Origin: Marinobacter sp. THAF197a
Lineage (GTDB): Bacteria; Pseudomonadota; Gammaproteobacteria; Pseudomonadales; Oleiphilaceae
DNA: 64,000 bases
Assembly: GCF_009363275.1 (NCBI RefSeq)
Contig: NZ_CP045324.1
Span: forward strand, 3,720,001 to 3,784,000
Direction of reading: 5' to 3'
Part shown: in pieces, positions 42,986-52,074 of the stretch
How the letters are laid out: each line of letters begins with the position of its first letter
Numbering within the stretch: the stretch's first letter is position 1
Notes under the pieces: model-generated
Seen by the model: the letters and a program-made list of their open reading frames with translations, nothing else
What the model was told of the DNA's origin: nothing
Databases searched by the model: none
Program-made: the position numbers and the translations under genes

Positions 42986-43696
42986 TTAACCAATCCCGAC
43001 AGAAACCCCGGTTTCAGCCCGCGAGGACTCACCGTTCTGCTCCGGATTTTCCGGCAGCGTTGGCCGATACTTTTCACGTAACGCCAGCACCTGCTCGCGA
43101 TAATCCGGGGTCAGATAAGGCAATTCCAGAGTCAGCACCTGATAAATACCCTGCTTGAGTTCGGTCAGGGTGAGACTGGCAGGCTCGTCACTGGCGTGGG
43201 CTGTCTTCAGAAAAGCCATCCAGTTGGTGATGACCAGCCAGACGTTGAGCGACATGGCCGAACGTAAATCTTCCGGCTGCGGCTCAATAATACCCGCCTC
43301 CGCCAGCTTGCCGAAGATGCGGTTGATGGCAGCAAGACATCGATTGGTGAATTCCCGATAGTCCTGGCGCAGCCTGGTATCGCTGTCCAGCAGGTATTCC
43401 AGGTCCCGGTGAAAAAACCGGTAACTCCACAAACCGTCAAACACCGATTCCAGGTAAAAGGTCAGGTCGTCAAGCGTCAGCAGCCGATCCTCCGGAATAT
43501 CGAGGTAATAATCCACCAGTTTTTCATACTCCTGGAAGATCTCGTAGATGATGTCGGACTTGTTCCGGAAGTGGTAATACAGGTTGCCCGGAGAAATCGC
43601 CAGGTGCGCGGCAATGTGATTGGTGGTGATGTTCCTTTCACCCCGCTCGTTAAAAAGCTCCAGACTGGATAGCAGAATCTTGTCTCTGGTTTTCAT
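42986..43696 (-). CDS. TetR family transcriptional regulator
   Basis: A 236-residue regulator with an N-terminal helix-turn-helix (TTNHIAAHLAISPGNLYYHFRNKSDI) and a large ligand-binding domain. The ATG at 43696 is the family start; one 11 codons upstream is less likely. It is divergent from an aldehyde dehydrogenase gene, with a perfect 16-bp palindrome between them overlapping a promoter, so it probably represses that gene and the downstream alcohol oxidation genes and responds to a fatty acid, acyl-CoA or aldehyde. Effector is inference. Confidence 0.88.
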   Translation of the reverse strand: MKTRDKILLSSLELFNERGERNITTNHIAAHLAISPGNLYYHFRNKSDIIYEIFQEYEKLVDYYLDIPEDRLLTLDDLTFYLESVFDGLWSYRFFHRDLEYLLDSDTRLRQDYREFTNRCLAAINRIFGKLAEAGIIEPQPEDLRSAMSLNVWLVITNWMAFLKTAHASDEPASLTLTELKQGIYQVLTLELPYLTPDYREQVLALREKYRPTLPENPEQNGESSRAETGVSVGIG

Positions 43697-43758
43697 CGTC
43701 CCGCCAGTGATTGTTGTTATCTGCATCACGGATGGCCCGATGAGCCAACCGTCATTTC

Positions 43759-43788
43759 TTGACTGCCTAGAGTATATACTCTAATAAT
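43759..43788 (+). promoter_or_regulatory. Promoter with TetR operator palindrome
   Basis: TTGACT (43759-43764) and AATAAT (43783-43788) form a sigma-70 type pair with an 18-base spacer. The perfect palindrome TAGAGTATATACTCTA (43768-43783) occupies the spacer and touches the -10, a classical repressor site. It lies 86 bases before the aldehyde dehydrogenase start and 72 bases before the TetR start, so one bound protein could control both. Confidence 0.75.
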
Positions 43789-43873
43789 AGCCTCAAGTGC
43801 AAATCGTCCAGATTTTAGCCAACCAAAAACAACAGGCTCAGGGTATCGCCCTGCAGCCAATGGGGAGAGAAAC

Positions 43874-45319
43874 ATGGGAGCCACTGTCGTCCAGCTCACT
43901 GAGAGCAAAAAGCAGATTCAGCACACCCATCGCGTGTTTGAGGACCAGAAGAAGGCGTTCCGGAACAACCCGATGCCGTCTCTGACCGAACGCAAGGAGA
44001 ACCTGAAACGGCTCAAGCGTGCCTTGCTAAGCCACCAGGACCGTCTGGTAGAGGCCATTGACAGGGACTTCAGCTGCCGCTCCAAAGATGAAACCCTGAT
44101 TGCAGAGGTAATGCCATCCATCCAGGGTATCAACTACACGCTCAAACATCTGAACGAGTGGATGAAGCCGTCCAAGCGGCACGTTTCGGTCCTGTTCCAG
44201 CCCGCCAGTAACAAGGTGCATTACCAGCCCAAGGGTGTGGTCGGTGTGATCGTGCCCTGGAACTATCCGCTGTATCTGGCCGTTGGTCCACTGGTGGCGT
44301 CTCTGGCTGCCGGCAATCGCACCATGATCAAGATGTCGGAATTCACTCCGCACACCTCCGCACTGTTCAAGGAAATCATTGAATCCATGTTCCCGGAGGA
44401 CCTGGTGTCGGTGATTACCGGCGAGGCGGACGTGGCCGCCGATTTCTCCCAACGCCCCTTTGATCACCTGCTGTTCACCGGTTCCACTTCGGTAGGCAAA
44501 CTGGTGATGCGCGCGGCCGCAGAAAACCTGACGCCGGTGACCCTGGAACTGGGCGGCAAATCGCCTGCGATTGTGTCTCCGGATGTGCCGATGGAAGACG
44601 CGGCCCAGCGAATTGCTTTCGGTAAGGCATTTAACGCGGGCCAGACCTGTGTGGCACCGGATTACGTTCTGTGCCCGGCGGATCGGGTTCAGGGGTTTGT
44701 GGATGAGTTCCGCGCGAAGTTCGCCGAGATGTACCCGAGCCTGCGGGATAACGATGATTTCACAGCGATCATCAATGAGCGTCAGTATGATCGCCTGCAG
44801 AGCTATCTTGAGGACGCCCGGGCCAAGGGTGCCGAATTGGTGGAGATCAATCCCGCCAATGAGAACATGAAGGACGGCACCCGGAAGATTCCGCTGACGC
44901 TGGTGCTGAAAACCACGCCGGATATGAAGGTGATGCAGGATGAGATTTTCGGGCCGATTCTGCCGGTGGTGAGTTACGGCGGTCTGGAGGAAGCCGTGCA
45001 TTACATCAATGATCGGCCGCGTCCGCTGGCGCTGTACTTCTTTGGCTATGACAAGTCGCACCAGCAGTTTGTGGTGGATAACACGCTGTCTGGCGGTATG
45101 TGTATCAACGATGCGTTGATGCATGTGGCGCAGGATGATCTGCCGTTTGGTGGTATCGGTGATTCCGGTATGGGTCATTACCATGGCAAGGAAGGTTTCC
45201 TGACCTTCTCGCACCACCGGGCGATCTTTACCAAGCAGAAATTCAACAGCGGCAAGTTTGTTTATGCGCCGCACGGAACGGCTGCCCATCGGATGGTTTA
45301 TAAGCTGTTTATTCGCTGA
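43874..45319 (+). CDS. Aldehyde dehydrogenase, coniferyl/fatty aldehyde type
   Basis: A 481-residue NAD(P)-dependent aldehyde dehydrogenase of the membrane-associated class with coniferyl and long-chain aldehyde enzymes. Active-site Cys259 is in NAGQTCVAP and the general base Glu225 in LELGGKSPA; cofactor motif FTGSTSVGK. A hydrophobic, basic C-terminus (HRMVYKLFIR) fits membrane contact. It is followed by a Tat protein and a GMC oxidoreductase, which together fit oxidation of long-chain alcohols to acids, a known trait of hydrocarbon-using marine bacteria. Substrate not proven. Confidence 0.92.
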   Translation: MGATVVQLTESKKQIQHTHRVFEDQKKAFRNNPMPSLTERKENLKRLKRALLSHQDRLVEAIDRDFSCRSKDETLIAEVMPSIQGINYTLKHLNEWMKPSKRHVSVLFQPASNKVHYQPKGVVGVIVPWNYPLYLAVGPLVASLAAGNRTMIKMSEFTPHTSALFKEIIESMFPEDLVSVITGEADVAADFSQRPFDHLLFTGSTSVGKLVMRAAAENLTPVTLELGGKSPAIVSPDVPMEDAAQRIAFGKAFNAGQTCVAPDYVLCPADRVQGFVDEFRAKFAEMYPSLRDNDDFTAIINERQYDRLQSYLEDARAKGAELVEINPANENMKDGTRKIPLTLVLKTTPDMKVMQDEIFGPILPVVSYGGLEEAVHYINDRPRPLALYFFGYDKSHQQFVVDNTLSGGMCINDALMHVAQDDLPFGGIGDSGMGHYHGKEGFLTFSHHRAIFTKQKFNSGKFVYAPHGTAAHRMVYKLFIR

Positions 45320-45339
45320 AGCCTGATTGCTTGGTGCAG

Positions 45340-45449
45340 GGCTGGAGTGTGGTGCGTCTTTCCAAGACACGCCGTGAATACTTCCATGTAGGCTTGAGCA
45401 AAACATCCATGTTTTGCACAGTCTTGGAAAGACGCACCACACCCCAGCC
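45340..45449 (+). repeat. Core-and-variable-arm inverted element, copy 1
   Basis: Left arm 45340-45368 and right arm 45421-45449 are complementary at 28 of 29 positions. The 52-base core begins ACGCCGTGAATAC and holds the hairpin GCAAAACAT-CC-ATGTTTTGC (45399-45418). It begins 21 bases after the aldehyde dehydrogenase stop. Three related copies in the window share the core but have unrelated arms. No coding potential and no T tract. Confidence 0.85.
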
Positions 45450-45502
45450 ACCGGCAAAGTGCCTGCCGCCTTATAACAACAACGTCGAAAGAAGCCTCTA
45501 CA

Positions 45503-46138
45503 ATGACCAGACCCTCCCCGGAATACCACCCAGACCATCAGCCGGAACTTAGCCGACGCAGTTTCCTGAAAACCGGCCTCGGCGGCGCCATGTTCCTGAG
45601 CACCGTCAGCATGACCGCCGGCCTCACTGGCTGTGCTACCGCCCCCGCCGGGCGGGTGAGTGCCGTTGATTCCCGTATGGACGCCAGCTATCAGTTCGAG
45701 TTTTTGAGCCGGGATGATATTGCCCTGTTTGAAGCCCTGTTACCGGCGATGTTTGCCGGAGCGCTGCCGGAGGAACCGAATCAACGGCAGTATGCGATTG
45801 CCGGGACCATTGAGCGGATTGATCAGGGCATCGTGATGTTCGGTCCGGCGAACCAGAAGGAGCTGCGCAAGCTGTTCGATCTGCTGAATTTCGCACCCAC
45901 CCGGATAACCCTGGCGCGGGTGTGGTCGGATTGGCCCTCGGTCACTACCGAGAGTGCCGAGGCGTTTCTCAATCGGTGGCGGGATAGCCGGATTGGTCTG
46001 CTGAACAACGGCTATATCGCCCTGACCAAAATCAGTAACGTGGCGTTCTATGGCCATGACCAGCACTGGCATTTGTCTGGCTACCCAGGACCGCCCGCCT
46101 GGGCGGTTGATTCCCTGCCCCAGTTCCACAACGCCTGA
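45503..46138 (+). CDS. Tat-exported small partner protein of GMC oxidoreductase
   Basis: A 211-residue protein with a Tat signal, LSRRSFLKTG, ending near LTGCA, so also possibly a lipoprotein. The mature part is helical with DDIALFEALLPAMF near its start, resembling the gluconate 2-dehydrogenase subunit 3 type small subunits that pair with GMC flavoproteins. The GMC gene is 27 bases downstream and lacks its own signal, so this protein probably carries it through the Tat system. Family membership is by resemblance only. Confidence 0.75.
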   Translation: MTRPSPEYHPDHQPELSRRSFLKTGLGGAMFLSTVSMTAGLTGCATAPAGRVSAVDSRMDASYQFEFLSRDDIALFEALLPAMFAGALPEEPNQRQYAIAGTIERIDQGIVMFGPANQKELRKLFDLLNFAPTRITLARVWSDWPSVTTESAEAFLNRWRDSRIGLLNNGYIALTKISNVAFYGHDQHWHLSGYPGPPAWAVDSLPQFHNA

Positions 46139-46164
46139 CCCCATCGCAGATTACGGAGAGCAGT

Positions 46165-47760
46165 ATGTCCATGAACGATCCTATCGCCCGGGGCCTGGCT
46201 TCTGGCTGGAATGTGACTGACGCCAGCAAACTGACCACCGATCAAACCGTGGAAGCGGATGTGGTGGTGATTGGCACCGGTGCCGGTGGCGGCACAACGG
46301 CGGAGATTCTGGCCCGGCAGGGGCTGTCGGTGATTCTGGTGGAAGAAGGCCGGCTGTATTACCAGAAAGACTTCAAGATGGATGAGCTGACGTCCTACGC
46401 CAGCCTGTATCAGGAAGGCATGAGCCGGGTCACCGCAGACGGCGCCATTGCCATTCTTCAGGGCCGCTGCGTGGGCGGTTCGACGACAGTGAACTGGACT
46501 AGCAGTTTCCGCACGCCCGACGAAACCCTGAACTACTGGAGCCAGAACCTCGGCCTGAGCGACCTCGCCCCGGACACCATGGCCCCCTGGTTCCAGGGCC
46601 GGGAAGAGCGCCACACCATGGCGCCCTGGATGACACCACCAAACCTGAACAACGACATTCTCAAGCAAGGTTGTGAAAAGCTAGGCTACTCCTGGCAGGT
46701 GATCCCCCGGAACGTCAAAGGCTGCTGGAATCTGGGCTACTGCGGCGTCGGGTGCCCCACCAACGCCAAACAGGGCGCGCTGATGACCACCATCCCCGGC
46801 GCCCTGGACAACAACGCCCAACTGTTCCACGGCCTGCGCGCCGACCGGCTGGTGATGAACCAGGATCGCATCGACCACCTGCAGGCCAGCGCCATGGGCC
46901 CGAACGGTGTCACGCCATCCGGCGTTACCGTCACCCTAAAAGCCCGGCACTTCGTAGTCGCCGCCAGCGCCATCGGTTCTCCCGGGTTGCTGCTGCGCTC
47001 GGAACTGCCGGACCCCCACAAACGCGTCGGCAAGCGCTCGTTCATCCACCCGGTCAACGCCACCGTCGCCCGCATGCCCGCCAAGGTTGATCCCTTCTAC
47101 GGCGCGCCGCAGTCCATCTACTCCGATGAATTCAACTTCAAACACGGCGTCGATGGCCCGGTCGGCTACAAACTGGAAGTACCCCCATTGCATCCGGCCA
47201 TGGCCGCCGGCGTGGTTCCCGGCCACGGCCAGGAACAGAAAGACAACCTCGGCCAACTGCCCTGGATGCAATCCGTCATCGCCCTGCTGCGCGACGGCTT
47301 CCACGAAGACAGCCCCGGCGGCACCGTCAGCCTGCGGGACGATGGCAGCCCGGTACTGGACTACCCCATCACCGACTACCTCTGGCAGGGCATCCGCCAG
47401 GCCTACCTGGACATGGCCGAAATCCAGTTCGCCGCCGGCGCCGAAGCCGTCCAGGCCGTACACCTGGACTCCGGCTGGTACACCAGCTGGACCCAGGCCA
47501 AAGACGCCATCAACCAACTCCCCATGAAACCCCACCGCGCCCGCCTGTTCACCGCGCACCAGATGGGCGGCTGCGGCATGGGCGCCGACCCGAAAAACTC
47601 CGTAGTCAACGGCTTCGGCGAACACCACCAGGTGGCCAACCTGAGCATCCACGACGCGTCCATCTTCCCCACCAGCATCGGCGCGAATCCGCAGTTGTCG
47701 GTGTATGCCTTGGCGGCAAGGAACAGTAACCGGTTGGCGCAGAAGTTGAGCGGGGCATAA
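46165..47760 (+). CDS. GMC family alcohol oxidoreductase
   Basis: A 531-residue FAD enzyme of the GMC family. FAD fold VVVIGTGAGGGTTAE, second motif GRCVGGSTTVNW, and C-terminal HQMGGCGMG with IHDASIFPTSIGANPQLS. GGAG precedes the ATG. Relatives include long-chain alcohol dehydrogenases and Tat-partnered sugar dehydrogenases. Its neighbours (aldehyde dehydrogenase, TetR) point to long-chain alcohols. It has an internal GYCGVGCPTNAKQG, a cysteine-rich loop common in this subgroup. Confidence 0.9.
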   Translation: MSMNDPIARGLASGWNVTDASKLTTDQTVEADVVVIGTGAGGGTTAEILARQGLSVILVEEGRLYYQKDFKMDELTSYASLYQEGMSRVTADGAIAILQGRCVGGSTTVNWTSSFRTPDETLNYWSQNLGLSDLAPDTMAPWFQGREERHTMAPWMTPPNLNNDILKQGCEKLGYSWQVIPRNVKGCWNLGYCGVGCPTNAKQGALMTTIPGALDNNAQLFHGLRADRLVMNQDRIDHLQASAMGPNGVTPSGVTVTLKARHFVVAASAIGSPGLLLRSELPDPHKRVGKRSFIHPVNATVARMPAKVDPFYGAPQSIYSDEFNFKHGVDGPVGYKLEVPPLHPAMAAGVVPGHGQEQKDNLGQLPWMQSVIALLRDGFHEDSPGGTVSLRDDGSPVLDYPITDYLWQGIRQAYLDMAEIQFAAGAEAVQAVHLDSGWYTSWTQAKDAINQLPMKPHRARLFTAHQMGGCGMGADPKNSVVNGFGEHHQVANLSIHDASIFPTSIGANPQLSVYALAARNSNRLAQKLSGA

Positions 47761-47795
47761 TTGGATTGCCGGAGCGGCATGCAGATTGTCAGCTC

Positions 47796-47905
47796 GCATA
47801 TGCAGCGCCTCCCCTCCCGGGAATGTCGAAGGCCAGGGATGGCCTGAGTCAAGCGCACATGGATGTGCTTGTAGCGTTTCCCGGGAGGGGAGGCGCTGCG
47901 TATGC
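47796..47905 (-). repeat. Core-and-variable-arm inverted element, copy 4
   Basis: Arms 47796-47823 and 47878-47905 match as complements at 27 of 28 positions (the exception is a possible G-U pair). The 54-base core, read on the minus strand, begins ACGCTAC and contains GCACAT-CC-ATGTGC and AGGCCA-TCCC-TGGCCT, two hairpins at the same places as in the other copies but with different stem bases. It begins 36 bases after the GMC gene stop and ends 97 bases before coaD. Confidence 0.82.
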
Positions 47906-48001
47906 ATGGCACACAACTAAGACAGCGTTGAACAGGGCTCTGGACTACAGCCCACCAACGGTTCCTGCTATCCTACGGCCCATCAACAAAAGGAGCTGTG
48001 C

Positions 48002-48484
48002 ATGCCAAAAGTCATCTACCCAGGCACCTTCGACCCCATCACCAACGGCCACACCGACCTCATCGAACGCGCCGGCCGCATGTTCGACGAAATCGTCGTC
48101 GCCGTCGCCTACAACCCGAAGAAACAGCCCCTGCTCAACCTCGAAGAACGCTGCGAACTGGTCCGCAAAGCCACCGCCCACCTCCCCAACGTCAGCGTCA
48201 CCGGCTTCAGCAACCTACTGGCCGATTTCGTGCGGGAGCAGAACGCCACCGTCATCCTGCGCGGCCTGCGAGCAGTTTCAGACTTCGAGTATGAATTCCA
48301 GCTCGCCGACATGAACCGCCGCCTGGCCCCGGAAGTGGAAAGCGTGTTCCTGACACCGGCCAACCACCTGTCGTACATCTCGTCGACCCTGATCCGGGAA
48401 ATCGCCTCGCTGGGTGGCGACATCTCCGAATTCGTCGACCCTGCAGTGGCAAATGCCCTGAAAGAGAAGTTCAGCAAGTCCTGA
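48002..48484 (+). CDS. coaD: Phosphopantetheine adenylyltransferase
   Basis: A 160-residue nucleotidyltransferase that makes dephospho-CoA. Motifs YPGTFDPITNGH, RGLRAVSDFEYE and YISSTLIREIA are typical. AGGAG precedes the ATG. It complements the coaBC gene elsewhere in the window. Confidence 0.97.
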   Translation: MPKVIYPGTFDPITNGHTDLIERAGRMFDEIVVAVAYNPKKQPLLNLEERCELVRKATAHLPNVSVTGFSNLLADFVREQNATVILRGLRAVSDFEYEFQLADMNRRLAPEVESVFLTPANHLSYISSTLIREIASLGGDISEFVDPAVANALKEKFSKS

Positions 48485-48501
48485 GCAGAAACCGATAAAA
48501 A

Positions 48502-48536
48502 AGCCCAGCCGGCGGTAGCCATCGGCTGGGCTTTTT
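48502..48536 (+). terminator. Terminator of coaD
   Basis: Stem AGCCCAGCCG / CGGCTGGGCT with an 11-base loop followed by TTTT, 17 bases after the coaD stop. An A run before it gives activity also toward the convergent DUF945 gene. Confidence 0.88.
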
Positions 48537-48546
48537 CAAGAAGGGA

Positions 48547-49839
48547 TTAAAGCAGTGGCGGCATCGGAATCTCGATGCCATTGATATCCAGAACCAGATC
48601 CTGCAGGCGGCCAGTCATGACCAGTTGGTCGCCGGCATCCACCAGCAACCCCTGTTTGATCAAGGGTGCCACCTGCATGCGCACGGCCGGATAGTTCTCA
48701 GCCAGGGCCAACGGCATACGGAAGTCCAGCGCCCCGGTTAAGCCCTGCATCACCATCAGCATGTTGGCCCGCTCGCTCTCTGACAGCTCCGGATGGGACA
48801 GCTCCAGGCTACCCTGCACGGGCCCTTCAGGGGTATCCAGGCTCAACTCCCGGATTCCTGCGGAAAATCCGGCGGCCGCAAGCCCGCGAACCGAATCGTT
48901 AAACCGCTGCATCAGGGCCATCTGCTGCTCGAACGCCGCCTGCGGGGATTGACCGGCCTGCGCCGCCATCAGCTGCATGTCGGTCATCACCGAACTGAAC
49001 TCATTCCAGCTGGCAACATCAAGACCATCTACAGCGAACTCAATCCGGTGCGGGCCGAAGGTACCGTCATCAAAGACAACGGAGTCCAGCGCCAGGGCAA
49101 TCGAGGAATCCAGTCGCTCGCCTTTTCGGTCTGCCTCGCTATGACTGCTCAGCGCGATACCGTTAAACGCCATGGGCGGCACCTGAGGACCCTGCATGGT
49201 CAAGGCATCAACCGTGACCGCACCGGCGCCGGTCCAGATATCACCGGATAACCAGGCAAGGCTCTGCTCCATGTGCACGTTTTCAATGGTGACGTTCATC
49301 TCCGGCCCGGACAGCACCACCGCCGGCCAGACCATCAGCATGTCGGCTTTTTCACCCAAACGACCAATATCAATCCGTGCCAGACCACCGCTGCTGCGCA
49401 AAACACCACCACCGTGTGGCTCGCTGATCTCGATAGCAGGGGCCTGCAATTCCAGCGTGGCGGAACCCCAAACCCGGGTTTCCAGTGTCAGTTTTGGTTC
49501 GTCGTTGGGGAACCAGCCTGCCCCCTCCGGCTGCCAGCCTTCCGTAGGTCTGAAATTCAAGTGGCTGCCAGTAATGCCGTGAGAAACCTGAACCTCAAAA
49601 TCTATGCGGTTACTCTCGCCCGTGGCGGGGTCCAGAAAGGTGGCGGTACCAGAGACTTCGGAGCTCATCAAACCGCGCCGGTAACGATCGGTTTCCATGC
49701 GCAGGAACGGCTGGGCATTGTTGACTTCCTCGGTCGCAGTCAGCCAATGTTGCTCAGTCAGATAGCCCACGCCCCAGGGGGCTACGCCAGCCACTACCAG
49801 TATCGCCGTGCCGGCGATGGTCCAACGTTTAAGATTCAA
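48547..49839 (-). CDS. DUF945 (YdgA-like) family protein
   Basis: A 430-residue protein with an N-terminal membrane segment (about 8-27), then a periplasmic beta-rich region as in YdgA/DUF945. It shows the family's opening, TEQHW followed by a tyrosine/arginine-rich DRYRRGLMSSEV, and repeating hydrophobic-strand patterns. Function unknown; likely envelope. It is 50 bases after ppk on the same strand. Confidence 0.82.
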   Translation of the reverse strand: MNLKRWTIAGTAILVVAGVAPWGVGYLTEQHWLTATEEVNNAQPFLRMETDRYRRGLMSSEVSGTATFLDPATGESNRIDFEVQVSHGITGSHLNFRPTEGWQPEGAGWFPNDEPKLTLETRVWGSATLELQAPAIEISEPHGGGVLRSSGGLARIDIGRLGEKADMLMVWPAVVLSGPEMNVTIENVHMEQSLAWLSGDIWTGAGAVTVDALTMQGPQVPPMAFNGIALSSHSEADRKGERLDSSIALALDSVVFDDGTFGPHRIEFAVDGLDVASWNEFSSVMTDMQLMAAQAGQSPQAAFEQQMALMQRFNDSVRGLAAAGFSAGIRELSLDTPEGPVQGSLELSHPELSESERANMLMVMQGLTGALDFRMPLALAENYPAVRMQVAPLIKQGLLVDAGDQLVMTGRLQDLVLDINGIEIPMPPLL

Positions 49840-49889
49840 GGCTCCAATCCTGTTGTGTTTTTATTTCCTGCGGGCCGGGGGCCAGCGTA

Positions 49890-52031
49890 TCAATTCGGTT
49901 TAGAGGTTAACCGGTCCAGCAACACCAGCTGCGAAGCCAGGCGTTCCTCTCCTTCTTCTGGCTGATTCTGTAGATAACTGCCATCAGACTGCAATACCCA
50001 GGACTGGCAGTTATCAGAAAGATAGGTATCCAGATCCTCGGTCACCCGCTCGATTAGCGCCGGCTCTTCGATCGGGAAGGCGGTCTCAACCCGGCTCAGC
50101 AGGTTCCGCTCCATACCATCGGCGCTGGAACAGTAAACGTCGGGTTTGCCGTTGTTGCCAAAGTAATATACCCGGGTATGCTCAAGAAAGCGCCCGATGA
50201 TGGACCGCACCCGGATATTCTCCGACAGGCCCGGCACCTGGGGACGCAAGCAGCAGATACCGCGAATGATCAGATCAATACTGGCACCGGCCTGGGACGC
50301 CCGGTACAGGGCTTTGATCACCTGCGGCTCGGTCAGGGCGTTGAACTTGAAGATAATGCGTCCGTTCTCCCCAAGCCCGGCTTCCCGCTCTATCAGACTG
50401 ATCAGGCGATTGTGCAGGGTGAAGGGGGCGTGAAACAACTTCTTGATCTTCAACGCCTTGCCCATGCCGGTCAGCTGCTGGAACAGCTTGTTGACATCGT
50501 CACCGATGGATTCGTCGCAGGTCAGGAAGCTGTAATCGGTGTACAGCCGGGCGTTACCGGCATGGTAGTTGCCGGTACCCAGGTGCACATAACGGCGCAG
50601 CCGGCCTTCTTCCCGGCGCACAATCAGGATCATCTTGGCGTGGGTTTTGTAGCCCACCACGCCGTATACCACAATCACCCCCGCCTCCTGCAGACGGCTT
50701 GCCAGCTCCAGGTTTTCTGCCTCGCTGAACCGGGCCCGCAGCTCGATAACGGCGGTCACTTCCTTACCCCGCCGGGCCGCATCCGCCAATGCCTCGACTA
50801 TTTCAGAGTCGGCTCCGGTGCGGTACAGGGTCTGGCGGATCGCCAGCACATGGGGATCTTTCGCCGCCTGTCGCAGCAGGTCGACCACCGGACTGAAGTT
50901 TTCATAAGGATGCAACAACAGCAAGGGCCGCTTGCGGATGGCATCAAACATGGATTCCTTGCTGCGGATCTGGCGCGGAATCGAGGGTGAAAAACTGGAA
51001 TAGGTCAGGTCGGGGCGATCCACCAGGCTGCCAACGGCCATCAAACGGGTCAGGTTGACCGGTCCATGCACCTGATAAAGATCCCGCTCGGTCAGACCGA
51101 ACTCCCGCAAGAGAAACTGCACCAATTCCTCCGGGCAGTTGTCGGCCACCTCCAAACGCACTCCGTCACCAAACCGGCGACTCAACAATTCGCCGCGCAG
51201 GGCTGAGGCCAGGTCTTCCAGGTCGTCTTCCAGTTCAAGGTCAGCGTTACGGGTCAACCGGAACTGGTAACAGCCTTTCACTTCCATGCCCGGGAACAAC
51301 TCGTCCGCATGGGCGTGAATCATGGATGACAGAAACACCAGGTTGTCGCCGCCGTCACAGACGTCATCCGGCAGCCGAACCAGGCGAGGCAGGGAGCGGG
51401 GTGCGGGCACAATGGCCATGCCGGTTTCCCGACCGAAGGCGTCTTTGCCATCGAGTTCAACGATGAAGTTGAGGCTCTTGTTTACCAGGCGTGGGAACGG
51501 GTGCGACGGGTCCAGCCCGATGGGGCTGACCACCGGCAATATCTCTTCCTCGAAGTAGTTCCGCACCCACTCTGCCTGGGCCGGCGTCCACTCACGGCGC
51601 CGGACAAAGTGAATGTTCTCTTTCTCCAGCTCGGGGATCAGCACGTTATTGATGATGTCGTACTGCTCGTGGATGTAGTCGTGGGCCACCCGGCTGATCT
51701 CCGCCAGCACTTGGTCTGGCTGCATGCCGTCCACGCCCACGGTCTCCCGACCGTACTTCATTTGCTGGCGCAGGCCCGCCACCCGAATTTCAAAGAACTC
51801 GTCCATGTTGCTGCTGAAAATGCAGCAGAAGATCAACCGGTTGATCAGCGGATGAGTGGTATCCAGCGCCTGCTTCAACACCCGGTAGTTGAACTGAAGC
51901 TGGCTCAGCTCGCGGTTGAAATAGTTTTCACTGGCGTCCAGATTGATGTCTTCCCCCACCGGCGGTACATCTACCGGCGCTGGCACACTCTGATCACTGA
52001 TCTCTGCGGTTTGCGCATTCTCGGTTGTCAT
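49890..52031 (-). CDS. ppk: Polyphosphate kinase 1
   Basis: A 713-residue enzyme that makes long-chain polyphosphate from ATP. The autophosphorylated His is in GYKTHAKM and a second conserved His is in FLEHTRVYYFGN. Head domain HPLINRLIF and DEFFEIRVAGL, plus GICCLRPQVPGLSENIRV are typical. The order ppk-hemB matches Pseudomonas. Confidence 0.97.
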   Translation of the reverse strand: MTTENAQTAEISDQSVPAPVDVPPVGEDINLDASENYFNRELSQLQFNYRVLKQALDTTHPLINRLIFCCIFSSNMDEFFEIRVAGLRQQMKYGRETVGVDGMQPDQVLAEISRVAHDYIHEQYDIINNVLIPELEKENIHFVRRREWTPAQAEWVRNYFEEEILPVVSPIGLDPSHPFPRLVNKSLNFIVELDGKDAFGRETGMAIVPAPRSLPRLVRLPDDVCDGGDNLVFLSSMIHAHADELFPGMEVKGCYQFRLTRNADLELEDDLEDLASALRGELLSRRFGDGVRLEVADNCPEELVQFLLREFGLTERDLYQVHGPVNLTRLMAVGSLVDRPDLTYSSFSPSIPRQIRSKESMFDAIRKRPLLLLHPYENFSPVVDLLRQAAKDPHVLAIRQTLYRTGADSEIVEALADAARRGKEVTAVIELRARFSEAENLELASRLQEAGVIVVYGVVGYKTHAKMILIVRREEGRLRRYVHLGTGNYHAGNARLYTDYSFLTCDESIGDDVNKLFQQLTGMGKALKIKKLFHAPFTLHNRLISLIEREAGLGENGRIIFKFNALTEPQVIKALYRASQAGASIDLIIRGICCLRPQVPGLSENIRVRSIIGRFLEHTRVYYFGNNGKPDVYCSSADGMERNLLSRVETAFPIEEPALIERVTEDLDTYLSDNCQSWVLQSDGSYLQNQPEEGEERLASQLVLLDRLTSKPN

Positions 52032-52074
52032 TACTCTTCATATCCATGGTTATTTCGGGCGCCTTCAAGCCCCT

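Noticed and set aside
44027..45538. Long open frame antisense to the aldehyde dehydrogenase, and a similar one at 34204-35865 antisense to algC
   Set aside because: High GC with strong third-position bias leaves long open antisense frames; the translations look like shadow sequence (His/Arg/Gln rich) with no family motif.
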